From Promethearchaeia archaeon (GTDB lineage: Archaea > Asgardarchaeota > Lokiarchaeia > Sigyniarchaeales > SOKP01), in contig JAHQWY010000044.1 in the NCBI GenBank assembly GCA_029856445.1, positions 1-16,024 on the forward strand: a stretch of DNA of 16,024 bases, read 5' to 3'. Made by a program: the position numbers and the translations under genes. Positions 14,053 to 16,024 of the stretch are shown here, piece by piece. Under the pieces are notes generated by a model. The model was not told the DNA's origin. It searched no databases and was given only the letters and a program-made list of their open reading frames with translations. Every line of letters begins with the position of its first letter. Within the stretch, counting starts at the first letter, position 1.

Positions 14053-14934
14053 ATGAAAGAATCATTAAATCACAGTTTTGACTCAATCAGCCCTTCTGCC
14101 AAATCACTGCTTTTGACTAAAGCATTAACTACCATACCTTTTGCTAGAGAAGCAGCCAGATTGATCTGGGGTGATGATAGCATACAATATACGCAAGAAA
14201 GACTATCGTCAATTGGTTTCTTAATGAGACTTATTCATTTTGAAAAAAGGTATTGTTCTGTTGATAAGGGGTTGAGGGATCTTGGTATAAATAATATACT
14301 CGAATTTTCTTCGGGTTTTTCTTTTCGCGGTTTAAGCACATGCAAAGATCCAAAAGTTTGTTATATAGATACTGATCTGCCAGAAATAATCAAAAGCAAA
14401 AAGTTTATTGTGGGTGAATTGATTAAGAGTTTTTGTAATTATCCAATAGATAATTTATTCTTACAAGCATTAAATGTACTAGATAATAATGCTTTTGCCG
14501 AAACTATTAACCGCTTTCCAACTGATCCTGTTGTAATTGTAAATGAAGGATTATTGGTTTATCTTGATGAAGAACAAAAACGAAGATTATGCAAAATTAT
14601 TCATGATTCATTGAGTAAAAGAGGTGGTTATTGGATAACAGCAGATATTTATATAAAGAAAGGGTCTGAAGATGAGGTAATAAATGACTTCTATGATAAG
14701 AAGGGAAAAAAATTCATAGAAGAACACCAAGTTGAGGAAAATAAGTTTGAAAATTTTATGACGGCGGAAGCTTTTTTTGAAGAATGTGGTTTTGAAATAT
14801 ATGAAAAGATAGATATACCCTCTCGTCAATTAAGCTCAATAAAATTTGTATCAAGCATTCCAAGACATAAATTAGATGAAATGAAAGAAAGGAAAAAAAC
14901 AAGAGAAACGTGGATTTTAAAGACTAATGATTAA
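14053..14934 (+). CDS. Leucine-carboxyl-methyltransferase-family SAM-dependent methyltransferase
   Basis: A 293-residue class I methyltransferase resembling the LCM/PPM1/TcmP family, whose members methylate carboxylates or hydroxyls of proteins or small molecules. NILEFSSGFSFRGL (81-94) is the SAM-binding first motif, in the SG-x-S-x-RGL form found in one branch rather than the G-x-G-x-D-T-R form. YIDTDLPEIIKSKK (104-117) supplies the acidic residue that binds the SAM ribose. VNEGLLVYLDEEQKRRL (163-179) is the most recognisable family motif, followed by GGYWITADIY. The C-terminal part (about 236-270) matches the usual FFEECGFE...LSSIKF end. There is no signal peptide. The gene stands alone between T-rich gaps, with a TATTATAG-like box before it and no clear Shine-Dalgarno. 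The substrate is unknown. Methylating a carboxylate would be the reverse of what the adjacent esterases do, but a link is only a guess. Confidence 0.78.
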   Translation: MKESLNHSFDSISPSAKSLLLTKALTTIPFAREAARLIWGDDSIQYTQERLSSIGFLMRLIHFEKRYCSVDKGLRDLGINNILEFSSGFSFRGLSTCKDPKVCYIDTDLPEIIKSKKFIVGELIKSFCNYPIDNLFLQALNVLDNNAFAETINRFPTDPVVIVNEGLLVYLDEEQKRRLCKIIHDSLSKRGGYWITADIYIKKGSEDEVINDFYDKKGKKFIEEHQVEENKFENFMTAEAFFEECGFEIYEKIDIPSRQLSSIKFVSSIPRHKLDEMKERKKTRETWILKTND

Positions 14935-14939
14935 TTTGA

Positions 14940-15010
14940 AGTTCTGTAGGATTATCCTTATTATTTTGTTTTAGATTAGCAGAACTAAAAGATTTTTATT
15001 ATTTTATTTG
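14940..15010 (+). terminator. Hairpin plus U-tract after the methyltransferase
   Basis: AGTTCTG (14940-14946) pairs perfectly with CAGAACT (14980-14986), enclosing 33 nt. Inside the loop AGGA-TTA-TCCT (14948-14958) can form a second small stem. T-rich sequence (GATTTTTATTATTTTATTTG, 14991-15010) follows. This looks like a terminator with a stem. A structured RNA end is the alternative. The remainder of the 14935-15135 gap shows only A/T-rich sequence and the promoter-like core at 15096. Confidence 0.45.
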
Positions 15011-15095
15011 TCTGAATTTGAAAAATTCTTCTAATCGAAATTCTTTTTCATAATAATTCTTTTAATAGTTACACTAAATAATTTTGAAATTAGAA

Positions 15096-15108
15096 ATTAA
15101 AGCAATAT
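15096..15108 (+). promoter_or_regulatory. Short match to the shared promoter core before the crotonase
   Basis: ATTAAAGCAATAT at 15096-15108 is identical to 13 bases of the element upstream of the dehydrogenase (5191-5203). It lies 40 nt before the crotonase ATG. The TATA-like second half of the element is not conserved here, so this may be a shared upstream site or coincidence. Confidence 0.35.
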
Positions 15109-15135
15109 AAAAAATATGAAAAAAAGGTATTAGAA

Positions 15136-15960
15136 ATGTCTGAAAAAAAGTTTGAACATGTGAAAATAGAAAAAGTCGAAGAAGGAAATTATGCTGTTTT
15201 ATCTATAATTCGACCTGATAGATTAAATGCCCTTCAAAATCAAACATTAAAAGAAATTGCTGAAGCTTTAGAAACCGTAGAGATTGATCAAAGTGTTCGC
15301 TGTGTGGTTTTACGTGGAGTTAAAGAATATACTAAAAAACCAGCATTCTCAGCGGGAGCTGATCTTTCAGCTCGAGGGAATTCTAGACTTGATCCTGAGA
15401 ACATCAGACATCGTAGTCATGCGATGTATTTAAGACATAAATATTATGACCTGATTGAAGAATTTCCAAAACCTCTTATAGCCGCTGTTGATGGTTATGC
15501 GTTAGGGGGTGGACTAGAATTAGTTTTGGTCTGTGATATAGTTATTGCTTCAAAGAGATCGGAATTTGGTTTTCCTGAGATTAAAAGAGGAATTTTTCCA
15601 GGAAATGGGGGAACTCAACGCATGGCTAGACATATAGGAAAAATGAGAGTAAATAGGATGATGTACTTTGGAGAACATTTTACAGCTGAACAAATGAATG
15701 AGTGGGGATTTGTTTCTTTCTTAGTTGATGATGATGAATTCGAGGATTTTGTACATGAAAAAGCTTCTTGGTTAGGAAATGCCCCAACAAATGCTTTATT
15801 TGTCATAAAAAAATGTATTCAATATGGAACTCAAGTTCCCTTAAATGTAGGGCTACAATTTGAGCATTGGGGGTATGCTTTGAATACTACTTCAAAAGAT
15901 GTTGCTGAAGGAGTGAGTGCCTTCCTACAAAAGAGAACTCCAAAGTTTCAAGGTAAATAG
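15136..15960 (+). CDS. Enoyl-CoA hydratase/isomerase (crotonase) family protein
   Basis: A 274-residue crotonase-fold enzyme, likely adding water to a 2-enoyl-CoA in beta-oxidation or a related acyl-CoA pathway. The first oxyanion-hole segment is FSAGADLSARG (71-81). The second is DGYALGGGLELVLVCD (119-134). Both glutamates of hydratases are present at the expected places: E128 in GGGLEL and E148 in FGFPEIKRG. FPGNGGTQR (154-162) is the usual following motif. Having both glutamates favours a hydratase over a pure isomerase or decarboxylase, but crotonases are hard to tell apart. The length is normal and no targeting sequence is visible. The start ATG has AGGT 7 nt upstream. The product would fit with the acyl-CoA ligase at the other end of the window. 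Confidence 0.9.
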   Translation: MSEKKFEHVKIEKVEEGNYAVLSIIRPDRLNALQNQTLKEIAEALETVEIDQSVRCVVLRGVKEYTKKPAFSAGADLSARGNSRLDPENIRHRSHAMYLRHKYYDLIEEFPKPLIAAVDGYALGGGLELVLVCDIVIASKRSEFGFPEIKRGIFPGNGGTQRMARHIGKMRVNRMMYFGEHFTAEQMNEWGFVSFLVDDDEFEDFVHEKASWLGNAPTNALFVIKKCIQYGTQVPLNVGLQFEHWGYALNTTSKDVAEGVSAFLQKRTPKFQGK

Positions 15961-15979
15961 AAAAAATGATCGATATAAT

Positions 15980-16012
15980 TTATTTCTTTTTTATTTTAAT
16001 ATATTTTTTTTT
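15980..16012 (+). terminator. T-rich terminator after the crotonase gene
   Basis: Several T-runs, the longest nine residues at 16004-16012, lie 20-50 nt after the stop. A short TCGATA/TATCGA inverted pair (15970-15975 and 16012-16017) flanks them. No gene is visible from 15961 to the right edge. Confidence 0.5.
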
Positions 16013-16024
16013 ATCGAATTTTCG

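Noticed and set aside
1..16024. CRISPR array, insertion sequence or phage-like module
   Set aside because: No regularly spaced repeats, transposase or integrase motifs, or terminal inverted repeats flanking a gene were found.

Overview
The window is an AT-rich, densely coded stretch of prokaryotic chromosome and is probably archaeal. I see no bacterial -35/-10 promoters. Several first-in-operon genes instead have TATA-like boxes about 25-45 nt before the start codon with little or no Shine-Dalgarno, while genes inside an operon carry AGGTGA-type Shine-Dalgarno sites. Transcription units end in long T-tracts. The gene mix (soluble molybdopterin oxidoreductase, type B carboxylesterases, FATP-like CoA ligase, crotonase, winged-helix/Fe-S protein) would suit an anaerobic heterotrophic archaeon such as a member of the Asgard/Lokiarchaeia. 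That placement is an inference from style, not from a marker gene. No rRNA, tRNA, CRISPR array, transposon or phage gene was seen.

Layout. Minus strand, read right to left: a CoA ligase with an N-terminal winged-helix domain (3630-1450), a winged-helix/polyferredoxin-like protein (1352-213), and the first 51 codons of a probable metallo-beta-lactamase-fold hydrolase (155-1). Plus strand, from the divergent promoter at 3631-3716: an enterochelin-esterase-family hydrolase (3717-5018), a D-2-hydroxyacid dehydrogenase (5256-6245), then an operon of a DmsA-like molybdenum subunit (6342-8651), a DmsB-like four-cluster Fe-S subunit (8648-9226) and two type B carboxylesterases (9228-10730, 10773-12272). 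A third esterase paralogue (12405-13898) follows behind a T-rich gap. Then come a leucine-carboxyl-methyltransferase-family SAM enzyme (14053-14934) and an enoyl-CoA hydratase/isomerase (15136-15960).

How the genes may work together (inference): four cytoplasmic esterases could release acids and alcohols from esters. The CoA ligase would activate the acids and the crotonase would take part in beta-oxidation-type steps. The dehydrogenase and the soluble Mo/Fe-S oxidoreductase would handle redox steps on substrate or product. The Mo pair has no Tat signal and no membrane anchor gene, so it is probably a cytosolic enzyme with a soluble electron partner rather than a respiratory reductase. A conserved 46-nt element lies upstream of both the dehydrogenase and the Mo operon (39 of 46 positions identical), suggesting the two units are co-regulated.

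The points most worth a second look are the shared promoter element, the winged-helix domains fused to two neighbouring metabolic proteins, the tight coupling of a Mo/Fe-S oxidoreductase to tandem carboxylesterases, and the GCSAG nucleophile elbow in the middle esterase.
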